From Hydrogenophilus thiooxidans (GTDB lineage Bacteria > Pseudomonadota > Gammaproteobacteria > Burkholderiales > Rhodocyclaceae), in assembly GCF_019049855.1 (NCBI RefSeq), contig NZ_JAHLSY010000012.1, positions 1-64,000 on the forward strand: a stretch of DNA of 64,000 bases. Reading direction: 5' to 3'. The position numbers were made by a program, and so were the translations under genes. The notes under the pieces were generated by a model. That model searched no databases, was not told where the DNA came from, and saw only the letters and a list, made by a program, of their open reading frames with translations. How positions within the stretch are numbered: the stretch's first letter is position 1; each line of letters begins with the position of its first letter. This document shows, piece after piece, positions 1 to 8,463 of this stretch.

Positions 1-858
1 CAGTTGGTAGCGTTCGAGCGTCACCGGCGCCGTCCGGTCGGCGCGTAGCGTTTTGTCTTTCCAGGTGCATTCGTGCCCGAGCGCATTGACGAGCCACGGC
101 TGCCCTTCGGTGTCGAGCCAGAGGGGCTCCCAGATCGCGTCGTCGAACCGTTGCCCGGTGGCCTCGGTGTGTTGCAACCACAGCGCTTTGGTTTCGTCGA
201 AGGTGAAGTTTCCCAAACGCAGCGATTCGGCTTTGATGTTGAACGCCGAACCGCCGGTGATCACCTCTTGGCCGGGGGTGTGGATGCGGTAGTCGCGCAC
301 GTCGCGCACACCACAGAGGATCACCGATTGGGGAAACGCGCGTGGCCGCTGGGTGTAACCGGCGCGCAGTTGCCTGAGAAGCGAAACCAGGGTGTCGCCC
401 ACAAGGGCGTCGACTTCGTCCAATAAGAGTACAGCGGGACGCTCTGGCTCTTGTAAACTCCAGTAAGTGAGCAGACGCGCCACCAGTTCTTCGGGTGCCA
501 CTCCCTGCCCTTCTCCATACAGTAGCCACTCGTCGAGTGTCGGGTTTCCCAACGCAATCGACGCTGAGCGGGCGATGGCGCTCGCCACCGCGGTGATGCC
601 GCGCGCCACATCGTTGCGTGCTGCTTGCGCAGTTTCGATGTTGGCATAGAGCGCGCGGTAGCGCCCAGTGCGGTTGAGATGATCCATGAGCGCCAAAAGG
701 CAGGTGGTCTTGCCAGTTTGCCGCGGCGCGTGCAGCACAAAGTAGCGCTCCTGCGCGATCAGCATCTCCACCTCAGGGAGGTCAATCCGCTTGAGGGGGT
801 CGATCATGTAGTGCAGGTGCGGCTTCGACGGGCCAGCGGTGTTGAACTGTTTTTCCAT
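1..858 (-). CDS. AAA-like P-loop ATPase, C-terminus cut by window edge
   Basis: The reading frame is open for 286 codons from an ATG at 858 to the window edge, so the C-terminal part is missing. A Walker A motif (APRQTGKTT) lies at about residues 44-52 and a Walker B (VLLLDEVD) at about 143-150. A conserved LCGVRDVRDYR segment follows at about 181-191, resembling the sensor region of the AAA-like ATP-binding proteins (ORC/STAND-related). In that family the ATPase half is often followed by a nuclease-like or uncharacterised C-terminal half, which cannot be seen here. No signal peptide or membrane segment is visible, so it is probably cytosolic. It lies 64 bp downstream of umuC on the same strand. 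The cellular role is unknown; only the ATPase fold is secure. Confidence 0.75.
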   Translation of the reverse strand, partial: MEKQFNTAGPSKPHLHYMIDPLKRIDLPEVEMLIAQERYFVLHAPRQTGKTTCLLALMDHLNRTGRYRALYANIETAQAARNDVARGITAVASAIARSASIALGNPTLDEWLLYGEGQGVAPEELVARLLTYWSLQEPERPAVLLLDEVDALVGDTLVSLLRQLRAGYTQRPRAFPQSVILCGVRDVRDYRIHTPGQEVITGGSAFNIKAESLRLGNFTFDETKALWLQHTEATGQRFDDAIWEPLWLDTEGQPWLVNALGHECTWKDKTLRADRTAPVTLERYQL

Positions 859-922
859 TTTGTGATGGCGTTGCGTTTTCGTATGGATTCCTTCATTATG
901 CCGTAAAGCACGCTTGTGGTGA

Positions 923-2206
923 TCACACCACCGGCAACGCACGCCAATCGGTGGTGTAATTGGGCGAGCGTCGGGTTTGCCGCATCTGCCAGCCACGCTG
1001 GTGCGCTGCGGCAAGGGTCACGGTGTTGCGGCCGAAGCGGCGGTTGATCGCATCAAGCGCTGCCATCGTTTGTTGCCGCTCAGCCCAACGCGGAAGGAGT
1101 TCAGCGGTGAAGAGGTCGGGTTGCCACGTTCCGTTGGGGATGAGTTCGAACAGTACCACGCCTGCTTTTTTGTAGCGGTAACCGGGGCGAAAAAGGCGCG
1201 CCGCAATCCGGTTGGCGGTTTTGGCGAGCGTGATCGCATCGTTACACGGCAGCGGCAACGGTTCGCTCGAGAACGGATGGTAATAGTGCCCGGGATCGAA
1301 CGGATTGGTCTCGAGGAAACACCCCACTTCCCGAGCCAACCAGCCGTGGGCGCGGAGCTTTTCACTGGCTGCGGTCGCGAACGCGGTCAGCGCGGATCCT
1401 AGCGTTTCGAGTGAGGTCACGCGCGTACCGAACGAGCGGGAAACGACCAGTTGCTTCTGGACGATCGGGGCCTCTGCCCATTCGAGCGCCGGTTCACCGC
1501 GTAGTTCCTGGGCGGTGCGCGCCAGGACCACGGAAAAGCGGCGCCGCACCCAAGTTGGGTCCGCAGCGGCGAGCGCGCCGGCTGTGGTGATTCCCACTGC
1601 AGCCAATTGCCGGGCCTGACGCTTGCCAACGCCCCAGACTTCGTCGACCGGGATCGTGTTGAGAAGCGCATCGCGGGCGGCGTTTCCCCACGTGCTCAGG
1701 TCACAAACACCGCCCTCGCCTGCCCAGCCCTTTTTCGCACAGGCGTTGGCGAGTTTCGCAAGGGTCTTCGTTGGGCCGATGCCGACGCAAACCGGTAGCC
1801 CAAGCTGACGGCGGATTTCGCGTCGGATCCGTTTCCCGTGCGCGGCCCGCGTTTCGGGGGGGAACAGGGAAAAGTCGAGAAAGCATTCGTCGATCGAATA
1901 GACCTCTTGCCGTGGCGCGAGCGTCGCAAGAAGCGCCATCACGCGATTCGACAGGTCGCCATAGAGGGTGTAATTCGACGACAGCGCTACGATGCCCAGC
2001 TGCGCCGCGCTGGGTTCCAATTCGAACCACGGCTGCCCCATGCGAACGCCGAGCGCTTTGGCTTCGTTGCTGCGGGCGACCACGCAGCCGTCGTTGTTCG
2101 ACAATACCACGACTGGCCGCCCTTCGAGTTTCGGGTTGAAGAGGCGTTCACAGGAGACGTAGAAGTTGTTGCAATCGACGAGCGCCCAGATGGTTGGTTG
2201 CGTCAT
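923..2206 (-). CDS. umuC: DNA polymerase V catalytic subunit UmuC (Y-family)
   Basis: This is a Y-family translesion polymerase of 427 residues (E. coli UmuC has 422). The N-terminus carries the palm acid motif LVDCNNFYVSCE, followed by VVVLSNNDGCVVARSNEAK and the second catalytic motif SIDECFLDF near residue 100. The C-terminal little-finger region matches UmuC rather than DinB in length. I chose the ATG at 2206 because GGGAGG lies 6 bases before it; an in-frame ATG at 2227 has no such site. The gene follows umuD by 42 bp on the same strand, so both should be SOS-induced from the LexA-controlled promoter upstream. The known role is error-prone bypass of lesions with a UmuD' dimer and RecA. 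Confidence 0.93.
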   Translation of the reverse strand: MTQPTIWALVDCNNFYVSCERLFNPKLEGRPVVVLSNNDGCVVARSNEAKALGVRMGQPWFELEPSAAQLGIVALSSNYTLYGDLSNRVMALLATLAPRQEVYSIDECFLDFSLFPPETRAAHGKRIRREIRRQLGLPVCVGIGPTKTLAKLANACAKKGWAGEGGVCDLSTWGNAARDALLNTIPVDEVWGVGKRQARQLAAVGITTAGALAAADPTWVRRRFSVVLARTAQELRGEPALEWAEAPIVQKQLVVSRSFGTRVTSLETLGSALTAFATAASEKLRAHGWLAREVGCFLETNPFDPGHYYHPFSSEPLPLPCNDAITLAKTANRIAARLFRPGYRYKKAGVVLFELIPNGTWQPDLFTAELLPRWAERQQTMAALDAINRRFGRNTVTLAAAHQRGWQMRQTRRSPNYTTDWRALPVV

Positions 2207-2248
2207 CAATGCCTCCCTGTGCCTCACACTACGCTTGTAGTTGCGCCG

Positions 2249-2548
2249 CTAGCGAAGCTTGCGTGCGATGCCGACCACCACGCCCCAGACCATGAGGGGT
2301 TGTCCCCGTTCGACACAGCGTACGGCAAACGACCCCGCTTCCACTGCGATCACCCAATCGCCGACCTTGGGCGTCACGGCGCGATCGACGATCAAGATGT
2401 CGCCTGGGTGGATTCCGTGCGCGATCAGGGAATCTCCCCCGACACGCATGAAAAAGGTTGCCAGCGGATGCGCGATCAGGTAACGATCGAGACTGAGGGG
2501 TTTTTCCCACTCGTGCTCCGCAGGCAATGGAAAACCGGTACTGTACAT
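2249..2548 (-). CDS. umuD: UmuD'-like protein: S24/LexA fold, no N-terminal arm, no catalytic Lys
   Basis: The 99-residue product aligns with UmuD, which has 139 residues in E. coli. It begins MYSTGFPLPAEHEW, matching the segment right after the UmuD self-cleavage site (Cys24-Gly25), so the arm removed by RecA-stimulated cleavage is not encoded. The nucleophile serine is present (GGDS, Ser40). The position of catalytic Lys97 is arginine (SFAVRCV, Arg77). About 20 residues are also missing between this point and the C-terminal WGVVVGIARKLR. From family knowledge, UmuD' is the mutagenically active form, so this gene appears to encode it directly. It heads a umuD-umuC operon and its ATG lies inside a LexA box. 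The alternative is a decayed UmuD, but UmuC is intact and the frame is clean. Confidence 0.82.
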   Translation of the reverse strand: MYSTGFPLPAEHEWEKPLSLDRYLIAHPLATFFMRVGGDSLIAHGIHPGDILIVDRAVTPKVGDWVIAVEAGSFAVRCVERGQPLMVWGVVVGIARKLR

Positions 2549-2588
2549 AATTACAGTATTATACGCCGAAAAAAGCGGACTGTGTGCA
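2539..2588 (-). promoter_or_regulatory. LexA box and promoter of umuDC
   Basis: Positions 2539-2558 read TACTGTACATAATTACAGTA, an exact CTGT-N8-ACAG SOS box with extended flanks. On the minus strand a perfect TATAAT -10 lies at 2558-2563, directly abutting the box. A weak TGCACA -35 candidate lies at 2583-2588 (spacer 19). The predicted transcript start is near 2551, only a few bases before the ATG at 2548, so the message would be almost leaderless. LexA bound here would cover the start site and the start codon. Confidence 0.82.
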
Positions 2589-2656
2589 TACCAGCCCGTT
2601 TCTATGCCGCTTGCTGCGTGGGCAGTCGCTACAGCGAAGCGGCACAGGGAGGGAAA

Positions 2657-3487
2657 TTACGTTTTCTTGCCGTCAATTTTCTCCAGCTGATCGAGCTCGC
2701 GATCCAAGTCGGCCTCCGTTGGTGCTTGGTAGGTTGGAACCGGGAGGCCCTCTTCCGTTTCGCTTTCTTGTTGGCGTTTCGCGGTGAAACGCACGTAGAG
2801 GAGCCCCAGTTCGTAGAGCAAAATGATGGGCACGGCGAGCATGAGTTGCGAGATCACGTCGGGTGGCGTGACGATCGCGGCGATCACGAACGCGCCGACG
2901 ATCACGTAGGGTCGTGCGGCAACCAGTTGCTCATGCTCGACGACGCCCATGCGCGCCAGAAGTGCGACGGCAACCGGCACTTCGAACGCGACGCCGAACG
3001 CGACGAACATCGTCATCACAAAGCTCAGGTACTGTTCGATGTCCGGCGCAAGCTGGACGCTTTGCGGTGCGAAATCGGCGATGAAGCGAAAAACCGTTTT
3101 GAAGACGAAGAAGTAACAAAACGCAATGCCCAAAAGGAAGAGCAGCGACGAAGTGACGACAAGCGGCAGGATCAACCGCTTTTCGTGCGCGTAGAGCCCT
3201 GGCGCGACGAACGCCCAGATCTGATAGAGCACATAAGGCAACGAAACGAGGAACGCCAACAAAAGCGTGACTTTTACGGGGACGAAGAACGGCGTGACAA
3301 CACCGGTTGCGATCATCGTCGTTCCCTGCGGCAGCGTTTGGATCATCGGCAATGCCAACAGGTCGTACCAGAAATTCGCCCATGGCAACAGCACGACAGC
3401 CGTAAGGATCACAGCGAGCGCAGCGCGCAGCAGCCGGTCGCGCAACTCGACGAGATGCGAAATGAAAGTTTCTTGTTGCTCGTTCAT
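2657..3487 (-). CDS. tatC: Sec-independent protein translocase subunit TatC
   Basis: TatC is the polytopic inner-membrane receptor for twin-arginine signal peptides and works with TatA and TatB to export folded proteins. The 276-residue product begins with the conserved amphipathic start MNEQQETFISHLVELRDRLL. It shows six hydrophobic segments, with the family's periplasmic signature near FVAPGLYAHEKRLILP at about residue 95. A charged tail of about 40 residues follows the last helix, longer than in E. coli (258 residues). The ATG overlaps the tatB stop by 4 bases, so translation is coupled. The order tatA-tatB-tatC follows hinT and the his genes. Confidence 0.96.
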   Translation of the reverse strand: MNEQQETFISHLVELRDRLLRAALAVILTAVVLLPWANFWYDLLALPMIQTLPQGTTMIATGVVTPFFVPVKVTLLLAFLVSLPYVLYQIWAFVAPGLYAHEKRLILPLVVTSSLLFLLGIAFCYFFVFKTVFRFIADFAPQSVQLAPDIEQYLSFVMTMFVAFGVAFEVPVAVALLARMGVVEHEQLVAARPYVIVGAFVIAAIVTPPDVISQLMLAVPIILLYELGLLYVRFTAKRQQESETEEGLPVPTYQAPTEADLDRELDQLEKIDGKKT

Positions 3488-3981
3488 CGACGCAACCCGT
3501 TATTGAGCAACGTCTTCGCGGATTCGACAGACGGCGGTTCGAGGGCGGTGGGAGAAGCTTGAGTTTCGGTGGCCCGATCGTTGGATGAAGAATCTGACTC
3601 TGGCGGCGTGCGCGGTGCAGCGTTGTGCGCGGTGGTTTCTGGTGGTGCGGTTGTCTTTTCTGATTCACCGGCAAGCGCTGTCATCTCTGCTTCGTCGAGC
3701 GTTTTTTTGGCATCCTGCACGCTCGACTGCACTTGCGCAAGCTGTTGTTGCATTTCGCTTTCGAAAGCACGCGCTTGCGCCTGGATCTGTGTTTCCAGTT
3801 TTTTGAGTTCTTCGAGTTGGATTTCGCGTTCGATGTCCGCTTTGACGCTGGATGCATAGCGCTGCATCCGCCCCAACAGGTGGCCGACGGTGCGCGCCAC
3901 CTTGGGCAGACGCTCTGGCCCCAGCACGATCAACGCGACCAGCGCAATGAGAACGAGCTCGGAGAAGCCGATATCGAACAT
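3484..3981 (-). CDS. tatB: Sec-independent protein translocase subunit TatB
   Basis: TatB forms the signal-peptide receptor with TatC. The product of 165 residues starts with the typical MFDIGFSELVLIALVALIVLGPERLP: a short N-terminal transmembrane helix ending in the TatB-specific GPERLP hinge. An amphipathic helix follows, then a long charged helix at about residues 50-100. The C-terminal third is rich in Ala, Thr, Pro and Ser and probably disordered. It lies 19 bp downstream of tatA and overlaps tatC by 4 bases. Confidence 0.95.
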   Translation of the reverse strand: MFDIGFSELVLIALVALIVLGPERLPKVARTVGHLLGRMQRYASSVKADIEREIQLEELKKLETQIQAQARAFESEMQQQLAQVQSSVQDAKKTLDEAEMTALAGESEKTTAPPETTAHNAAPRTPPESDSSSNDRATETQASPTALEPPSVESAKTLLNNGLRR

Positions 3982-4000
3982 CGGGTGTTAGCCCATTCCG

Positions 4001-4312
4001 TCAGGAAGAGCTTTTTTCGCGAATCTGGCCTTCGATGACCGTTGCGTCTTTCTCAGCAGCAGAACTGCCTGCCGCGTTCGCGGTGCTTGAGGGGTGCGCG
4101 GAAGACGCAGTTGCAGAGGGTTGCGCCTCTGTTTTCGCGACGACTGTGCCACCTTTTTCTTCGGCTTCGGCTTCGCCGCTCTTCATTCCCTCTTTGAAAC
4201 CGCGAATCGCGCTACCCAAATCGTGGCCGATATTGCGCAACTTCTTGGTGCCAAACACCAAGATGACGATGAGCAGAACGACCAGCCAGTGCCAAATGCT
4301 GAAGGAACCCAT
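4001..4312 (-). CDS. tatA: Sec-independent protein translocase subunit TatA
   Basis: TatA multimerises to form the pore of the twin-arginine translocase. The 103-residue product starts [29 protein letters not shown]: one transmembrane helix, the FGTKKL hinge, then an amphipathic helix with GFKEGMK. The low-complexity C-terminal half is rich in Ala, Ser, Glu and Thr. I chose the ATG at 4312 over an in-frame start 15 bases upstream because it gives the canonical [10 protein letters not shown]-terminus. It sits 47 bp after hinT and 19 bp before tatB. Confidence 0.95.
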   Translation of the reverse strand: MGSFSIWHWLVVLLIVILVFGTKKLRNIGHDLGSAIRGFKEGMKSGEAEAEEKGGTVVAKTEAQPSATASSAHPSSTANAAGSSAAEKDATVIEGQIREKSSS

Positions 4313-4359
4313 TGTGTGTCTCCGCAAAAAAGGGTGTTCCTTGGATTATCCCACAAGCG

Positions 4360-4725
4360 TTACCATTTGACCATCGCTGGCAATACCTTGCTGCCGCCCA
4401 AAATATGGACGTGCAGGTGCATCACCTCTTGCCGCCCGATGCGACCCGTATTGATGATCGTACGCCAACCGTCGTCGAGTCCCAACGCGAGCGCCGCTTT
4501 GGTGGCGGCCACCATCACGCGACCGATCGTTTCGGTGTCGGCGTCGGTGAGTTCTTTGGTCGAGACGATGTGGCGTTTCGGAATCGCCAAGAGGTGCACT
4601 TCGGCTTGCGGGTTGATGTCGTGAAAAACGACGGCGTAGTCGTCTTCATAGACCTTTTTCGCGGGAATTTCCCCTTTGACGATCTTACAGAAGATGCAAT
4701 TGGCGTCGAACTGCGTATCGCTCAT
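4360..4725 (-). CDS. hinT: HIT-family purine nucleoside phosphoramidase HinT
   Basis: This 121-residue HIT protein hydrolyses AMP-lysine and other adenosine phosphoramidates. The signature HLHVHILGG, with the catalytic histidine triad, is near the C-terminus. The N-terminal CIFCKIVKGEIPAKKVYED is typical of bacterial HinT. An AGGAGG site lies 9 bases before the chosen ATG; a GTG one codon upstream is equally possible. It sits between hisE and tatA, a placement common in betaproteobacteria, and is probably cotranscribed with both. Confidence 0.94.
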   Translation of the reverse strand: MSDTQFDANCIFCKIVKGEIPAKKVYEDDYAVVFHDINPQAEVHLLAIPKRHIVSTKELTDADTETIGRVMVAATKAALALGLDDGWRTIINTGRIGRQEVMHLHVHILGGSKVLPAMVKW

Positions 4726-4749
4726 CACGGAAGTCCTCCTTGGTTGCGC

Positions 4750-5112
4750 TCATTCTTTGGATGGGACCACGCTTTCCGCCGCCTGGGCTTGGGCAAGGCG
4801 TGCCCGTTTTTCGTCGATGCCGGAAACCCCTTCCCGGCGGCGGAATTCGGCCAGAATGTCCTCGACCGAAAGCCCCATGTGGGCAAGGAGCACCATCGTA
4901 TGAAACCAGAGATCGGTCACCTCCCAAATCAGATGGAGGCGGTCGCCATCTTTCGCCGCCATGATGACTTCGGCAGCCTCTTCGGCGACTTTTTTGAGAA
5001 TCGCGTCCGTGCCCTTTTGGTAGAGCTGGGAGACGTACGATTGAGTAGGTGGCGCTGCTTTGCGTTCCGCAAGGGTCTGGGAAACGCGCAGCAGCACTTC
5101 GTGATCGATCAT
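4750..5112 (-). CDS. hisE: Phosphoribosyl-ATP pyrophosphatase HisE
   Basis: HisE removes pyrophosphate from phosphoribosyl-ATP, the second step of histidine synthesis. The product of 120 residues contains the MazG-like all-alpha core with [17 protein letters not shown], whose Glu residues bind metal, and the downstream [13 protein letters not shown] segment. The ATG at 5112 overlaps the hisI stop (ATGA). HisE and HisI are separate genes here, not the fused HisIE of enterobacteria. Confidence 0.94.
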   Translation of the reverse strand: MIDHEVLLRVSQTLAERKAAPPTQSYVSQLYQKGTDAILKKVAEEAAEVIMAAKDGDRLHLIWEVTDLWFHTMVLLAHMGLSVEDILAEFRRREGVSGIDEKRARLAQAQAAESVVPSKE

Positions 5113-5570
5113 CGGTAGATCTCCTTGGGATCTTTCAAAACCGGTAGTGTCGCACACCATCCGTGTTGTGGTGACCATTCGCGGTAAAAACAGCTTTTGC
5201 GCCCGGTGTGGCATGCGATGCCGCCTTGTTGGCGCACGCGCAAAAGCACGGCGTCGCCGTCGCAATCGAGGTGGACCGAGACGACCTGCTGTTCATGGCC
5301 GGACGATTCCCCTTTGCGCCACAGTTGTTGCCGCGAACGGGACCAATAGACCGCGCGCCCCGAATGCAGGGTTTCGGCAAGCGCTTCGCGGTTCATCCAG
5401 GCAACCATGAGCACCGTGCCATCGTCGGCGTCCTGAGCGATCGCTGCGATCAGGCCATCTGCGCCCCATCGGACCGCGGCAAGTGCCGCTTCGATTGCCG
5501 CACTGTCGGCTTTTGTGGCGGGATTCGTGCCAACGGTTCCTTGGCGGTCGTTTGCTTCTGCCGCTACCAT
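5109..5570 (-). CDS. hisI: Phosphoribosyl-AMP cyclohydrolase HisI
   Basis: HisI opens the adenine ring of phosphoribosyl-AMP, the third step of histidine synthesis. The 153-residue protein carries the metal-site motifs [23 protein letters not shown] with the downstream KSCFYREW. The core starts near residue 34 ([15 protein letters not shown]). The first 30 or so residues are an unusual Ala/Thr-rich extension, so a later start is possible. The ATG at 5570 is embedded in the hisF stop region (7-base overlap), which supports coupling from this start. It overlaps hisE by 4 bases. Confidence 0.92.
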   Translation of the reverse strand: MVAAEANDRQGTVGTNPATKADSAAIEAALAAVRWGADGLIAAIAQDADDGTVLMVAWMNREALAETLHSGRAVYWSRSRQQLWRKGESSGHEQQVVSVHLDCDGDAVLLRVRQQGGIACHTGRKSCFYREWSPQHGWCATLPVLKDPKEIYR

Positions 5571-6325
5571 CGTACGGTCACCCCTGCTTCGGCCATCGCG
5601 GCTTTCGCTTGCTGAATCGTGTATTCGCCGAAATGGAAGATCGACGCGGCAAGGACCGCATCGGCGTGCCCTTCGGTTACCCCTTCCACCAGGTGGTGCA
5701 GCGTGCCGACGCCACCCGACGCGATCACCGGAACCGGTACTGCGTCCGAAACGGTTCGCGTGAGTTCGAGGTCGAAGCCCTGTTTGGTGCCGTCACGATC
5801 CATGCTGGTCAGCAGAATTTCGCCTGCGCCGAGTTCGCAAACGCGCACGGCCCATTCGACCGCGTCGAGTCCCGTGTCGCGGCGACCACCGTGGGTAAAT
5901 ACGTTCCAGCGCCCAGGGGCGACCGCTTTGGCGTCGATCGCGACGACGATCGCTTGCGAACCGACGCGATCGGCAGCGCGGGCAACGAGCGTGGGATCTT
6001 GCACCGCAGCGGTATTGATGCTGACCTTGTCGGCGCCAGCAAGGAGCAACCGTCGTACGTCTTCGACGCTGCGCACGCCGCCGCCTACGGTGAAGGGGAT
6101 GAAGACCCGTTCGGCAACCCGGGCGACGATGTCGAGCATGATCGCGCGCTCGTCGCTCGATGCGGTGATGTCGAGGAAAGTGAGTTCGTCGGCGCCTTCC
6201 GCGTCGTAGCGCTGCGCGATCGCAACCGGGTCGCCCGCGTCACGCAGCCCAACGAAATTGACCCCTTTGACGACACGCCCAGCATGCACGTCCAGGCAAG
6301 GAATCACGCGTTTGGCAAGCGTCAC
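5564..6325 (-). CDS. hisF: Imidazole glycerol phosphate synthase cyclase subunit HisF
   Basis: HisF is the (beta-alpha)8-barrel cyclase that pairs with the glutaminase HisH to make imidazole glycerol phosphate and AICAR. The product of 253 residues begins [21 protein letters not shown], with a catalytic Asp in [13 protein letters not shown] and the late catalytic Asp in [13 protein letters not shown] are present. The start is a GTG whose GTGA overlaps the hisA stop. An upstream in-frame ATG would add about 47 non-conserved residues and was rejected. Confidence 0.95.
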   Translation of the reverse strand: MTLAKRVIPCLDVHAGRVVKGVNFVGLRDAGDPVAIAQRYDAEGADELTFLDITASSDERAIMLDIVARVAERVFIPFTVGGGVRSVEDVRRLLLAGADKVSINTAAVQDPTLVARAADRVGSQAIVVAIDAKAVAPGRWNVFTHGGRRDTGLDAVEWAVRVCELGAGEILLTSMDRDGTKQGFDLELTRTVSDAVPVPVIASGGVGTLHHLVEGVTEGHADAVLAASIFHFGEYTIQQAKAAMAEAGVTVRW

Positions 6326-7101
6326 CGTGGCTGCTCCGCGTTCCCGTTCTTGCGTGCCTCGCACAGCAGATCGGCCCGTTTTTGCGCGGCGGCGAAATCG
6401 AGCGTCCCTTCGTAGATCGCGCGTCCGGTGATCGCGCCTAGAATCCCTTCGTCGGCAACCGCGCACAAGGCTTCGACGTCAGCGAGTGACGCCACGCCCC
6501 CAGAGGCGATGATCCACGTCTTTTCCAGCGCTTGTGCCAGTCGAATCGTGGCGTCCACATTGACGCCGGTCAGCATCCCGTCGCGACCGATATCGGTATA
6601 GACGATCGCCTCGACGCCATAATCTTCGAATTTGCGCGCCAGATCGACGACGTCGTGCCCTGTGACCTTCGACCATCCGTCGGTGGCGACTTTTCCGGCT
6701 TTCGCGTCCAATCCAACCAGGATGTGTCCGGGAAACGCGACGCAAGCGTCTTGCACCAAGCCAGGATTTTTGACCGCAGCAGTGCCAATGATGACGTAGT
6801 CGACCCCCATGTCGAGATAGCGTTCGATGGTGTCGAGATCGCGAATGCCGCCGCCCAACTGAACCGGGACTTCGTCCTCGGCCAGCTCTTCGAGAATGGC
6901 TTCGATCGCCTCAAGGTTTTTCGGGCGCCCTGCAAACGCGCCGTCGAGGTCGACCAAGTGAAGGCGCCGCGCGCCTTGGTCGACCCAATGGCGTGCCATC
7001 GCAGCAGGATCGTCGCTATAGACGGTGGCGTCACTCATGCGCCCTTGTTTCAGACGCACACATTGTCCATTTTTGAGGTCGATCGCCGGAATCAACAACA
7101 T
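6322..7101 (-). CDS. hisA: ProFAR isomerase HisA
   Basis: HisA catalyses the Amadori rearrangement of ProFAR to PRFAR. The 259-residue barrel starts [20 protein letters not shown] with the catalytic Asp in AIDLK. It carries VQLGGGIRD and the second catalytic Asp in [13 protein letters not shown]. The start is placed at MLLIPAID; the 16 codons upstream encode no family residues. It overlaps hisF by 4 bases and lies 11 bp after hisH. Confidence 0.95.
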   Translation of the reverse strand: MLLIPAIDLKNGQCVRLKQGRMSDATVYSDDPAAMARHWVDQGARRLHLVDLDGAFAGRPKNLEAIEAILEELAEDEVPVQLGGGIRDLDTIERYLDMGVDYVIIGTAAVKNPGLVQDACVAFPGHILVGLDAKAGKVATDGWSKVTGHDVVDLARKFEDYGVEAIVYTDIGRDGMLTGVNVDATIRLAQALEKTWIIASGGVASLADVEALCAVADEGILGAITGRAIYEGTLDFAAAQKRADLLCEARKNGNAEQPR

Positions 7102-7112
7102 GGCGTGTAGTC

Positions 7113-7772
7113 CTACTGGGTGGATGAAACGGAAAAGGTTTGGGCCCAAGTCACGAATCGAGAAAGGAGTGCCAGCCCGGTTTCACCGCTTTTTTCCGGA
7201 TGAAATTGCGTCGCGATCAGATTGCCGGTTGCCACCGCGCAGGTAAAGGGAATCCCGTATTCACAGGTAGCGAGGGTGACCGCGTCGTCCTCCGGAACGA
7301 CGACGTAGCTGTGGACGAAATAGTAGCGTTTCCCGGTTTCGCTGGCGGGTAAAACGGGGTGGTCGCGGGTCACGGTGATGGTGTTCCAGCCCATGTGCGG
7401 CACCTTGAGGTGCGCATGCCCTGTTGCGAACATCTCGTTTTTGGGAAAGCGCACCACTTTCCCCGGTAAAATACCAAGTCCCGCAACGTCTCCTTCTTCC
7501 GAATGGGCAAAGAGGAGTTGCAGACCGACGCAGATGCCCAAGAAAGGACGGTTTGCGGCGGCCCATCGGACCGCGTCGGTAAGTTGCTGCGCGGTCAGAG
7601 CCGCAATGCAGTCGGCAAAAGAGCCCTGCCCAGGAAAGACCACCGCGTCGCTTTCATAGAACGCGTCAGCCGTGTGGGCGAGCGTCACTTGCGCATGCGG
7701 GGCCACATGTTCGAGCGCTTTTTGCACCGAACGCAAGTTCCCCATCCCATAATCGATCACGGCAATGCGCAT
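7113..7772 (-). CDS. hisH: Imidazole glycerol phosphate synthase glutaminase subunit HisH
   Basis: HisH is the class I glutamine amidotransferase that supplies ammonia to HisF. The 219-residue protein begins [21 protein letters not shown]. It has FPGQGSF, the nucleophile elbow [11 protein letters not shown] with the catalytic Cys, and the His/Glu pair in [13 protein letters not shown]. It is separated by 12 bp from hisB and 11 bp from hisA. Confidence 0.96.
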   Translation of the reverse strand: MRIAVIDYGMGNLRSVQKALEHVAPHAQVTLAHTADAFYESDAVVFPGQGSFADCIAALTAQQLTDAVRWAAANRPFLGICVGLQLLFAHSEEGDVAGLGILPGKVVRFPKNEMFATGHAHLKVPHMGWNTITVTRDHPVLPASETGKRYYFVHSYVVVPEDDAVTLATCEYGIPFTCAVATGNLIATQFHPEKSGETGLALLSRFVTWAQTFSVSSTQ

Positions 7773-7784
7773 CGCAACGGCTCC

Positions 7785-8384
7785 TCAGCCGGAAAGTGAC
7801 CCTTTGGTCGAAGGAACCGACCCGGAGCGCCGCTCGTCGATGGCTACCGCAACGCGCAGCGCGCGACCGAACGCTTTGAAGAGCGTCTCTGCCTGGTGGT
7901 GGGCGTTGACGCCGTAGAGATTTTCGACATGGAGCGTGATCGCGGCGTGGTTGACGAAGCCTTGGAAGAATTCACGAACGAGCTGCGTGTCGAACCGGCC
8001 GATTTTTTCCGCGGTGAACCCGCAATGGAACGTGAGCATCGGTCGCCCGGAGAGGTCGACCACGACGCGGGAGAGCGCTTCGTCGAGCGGGACGTAGGCG
8101 TGGCCATAGCGGACGATTCCCCGTTTGTCGCCCAGCGCGCGGGCAAACGCTTGCCCCATCGTGATGCCGACATCTTCGACCGTGTGGTGGTCGTCGACGT
8201 GGGTGTCTCCACGCGCTTCGACGCGGAGATCGAACGCGCCATGACGGGCAATCTGGTCGATCATGTGATCCAAGAAGGGCACGCCGGTGGCGATGTGCGC
8301 TTTGCCGGAGCCGTCGAGATCGAGATGAACGGTGACGCTCGTCTCAAGGGTGGTGCGCGTCACTTCAGCGGTTCGGGCAGTCAT
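7785..8384 (-). CDS. hisB: Imidazoleglycerol-phosphate dehydratase HisB
   Basis: HisB dehydrates imidazole glycerol phosphate to imidazole acetol phosphate using a di-manganese site. The 199-residue product is the monofunctional dehydratase, with no phosphatase domain. It shows [28 protein letters not shown] and, near the C-terminus, [19 protein letters not shown]: the paired HxxHH-type metal motifs. I chose the ATG at 8384 because upstream codons are not conserved. It is the first gene of the minus-strand his run and is divergent from hisC. Confidence 0.95.
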   Translation of the reverse strand: MTARTAEVTRTTLETSVTVHLDLDGSGKAHIATGVPFLDHMIDQIARHGAFDLRVEARGDTHVDDHHTVEDVGITMGQAFARALGDKRGIVRYGHAYVPLDEALSRVVVDLSGRPMLTFHCGFTAEKIGRFDTQLVREFFQGFVNHAAITLHVENLYGVNAHHQAETLFKAFGRALRVAVAIDERRSGSVPSTKGSLSG

Positions 8385-8463
8385 CACGTCCTGTATCGGC
8401 AATAAATCTTCGAGTCGCCATGATACCATTTTCCCGTTTGTCTCTATCCGTGCGCTGAGTATC
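8385..8463. promoter_or_regulatory. hisB/hisC divergent intergenic region
   Basis: The 79 bp between the hisB and hisC start codons must contain or border the promoters for both transcripts. A TATCAT hexamer on the minus strand is the best -10 candidate for the his run, but no good -35 lies at proper spacing. I see no his leader peptide with a histidine run, no attenuator hairpin and no T-box. Confidence 0.35.

Noticed and set aside
915-930. GTGGTG-ATCA-CACCAC hairpin at the umuC stop as a terminator
   Set aside because: The stem is only 6 bp, overlaps the stop codon and has no U-run; not enough to call a terminator.
1838-3562. 574-codon plus-strand open frame
   Set aside because: It is antisense to umuC, umuD and tatC, which have clear family motifs; the translation is Arg/His-rich and low in hydrophobic core, typical of a GC-rich shadow frame.
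8385-8463. Histidine attenuator or leader peptide
   Set aside because: No run of histidine codons and no alternative hairpins are visible in the 79-bp region.
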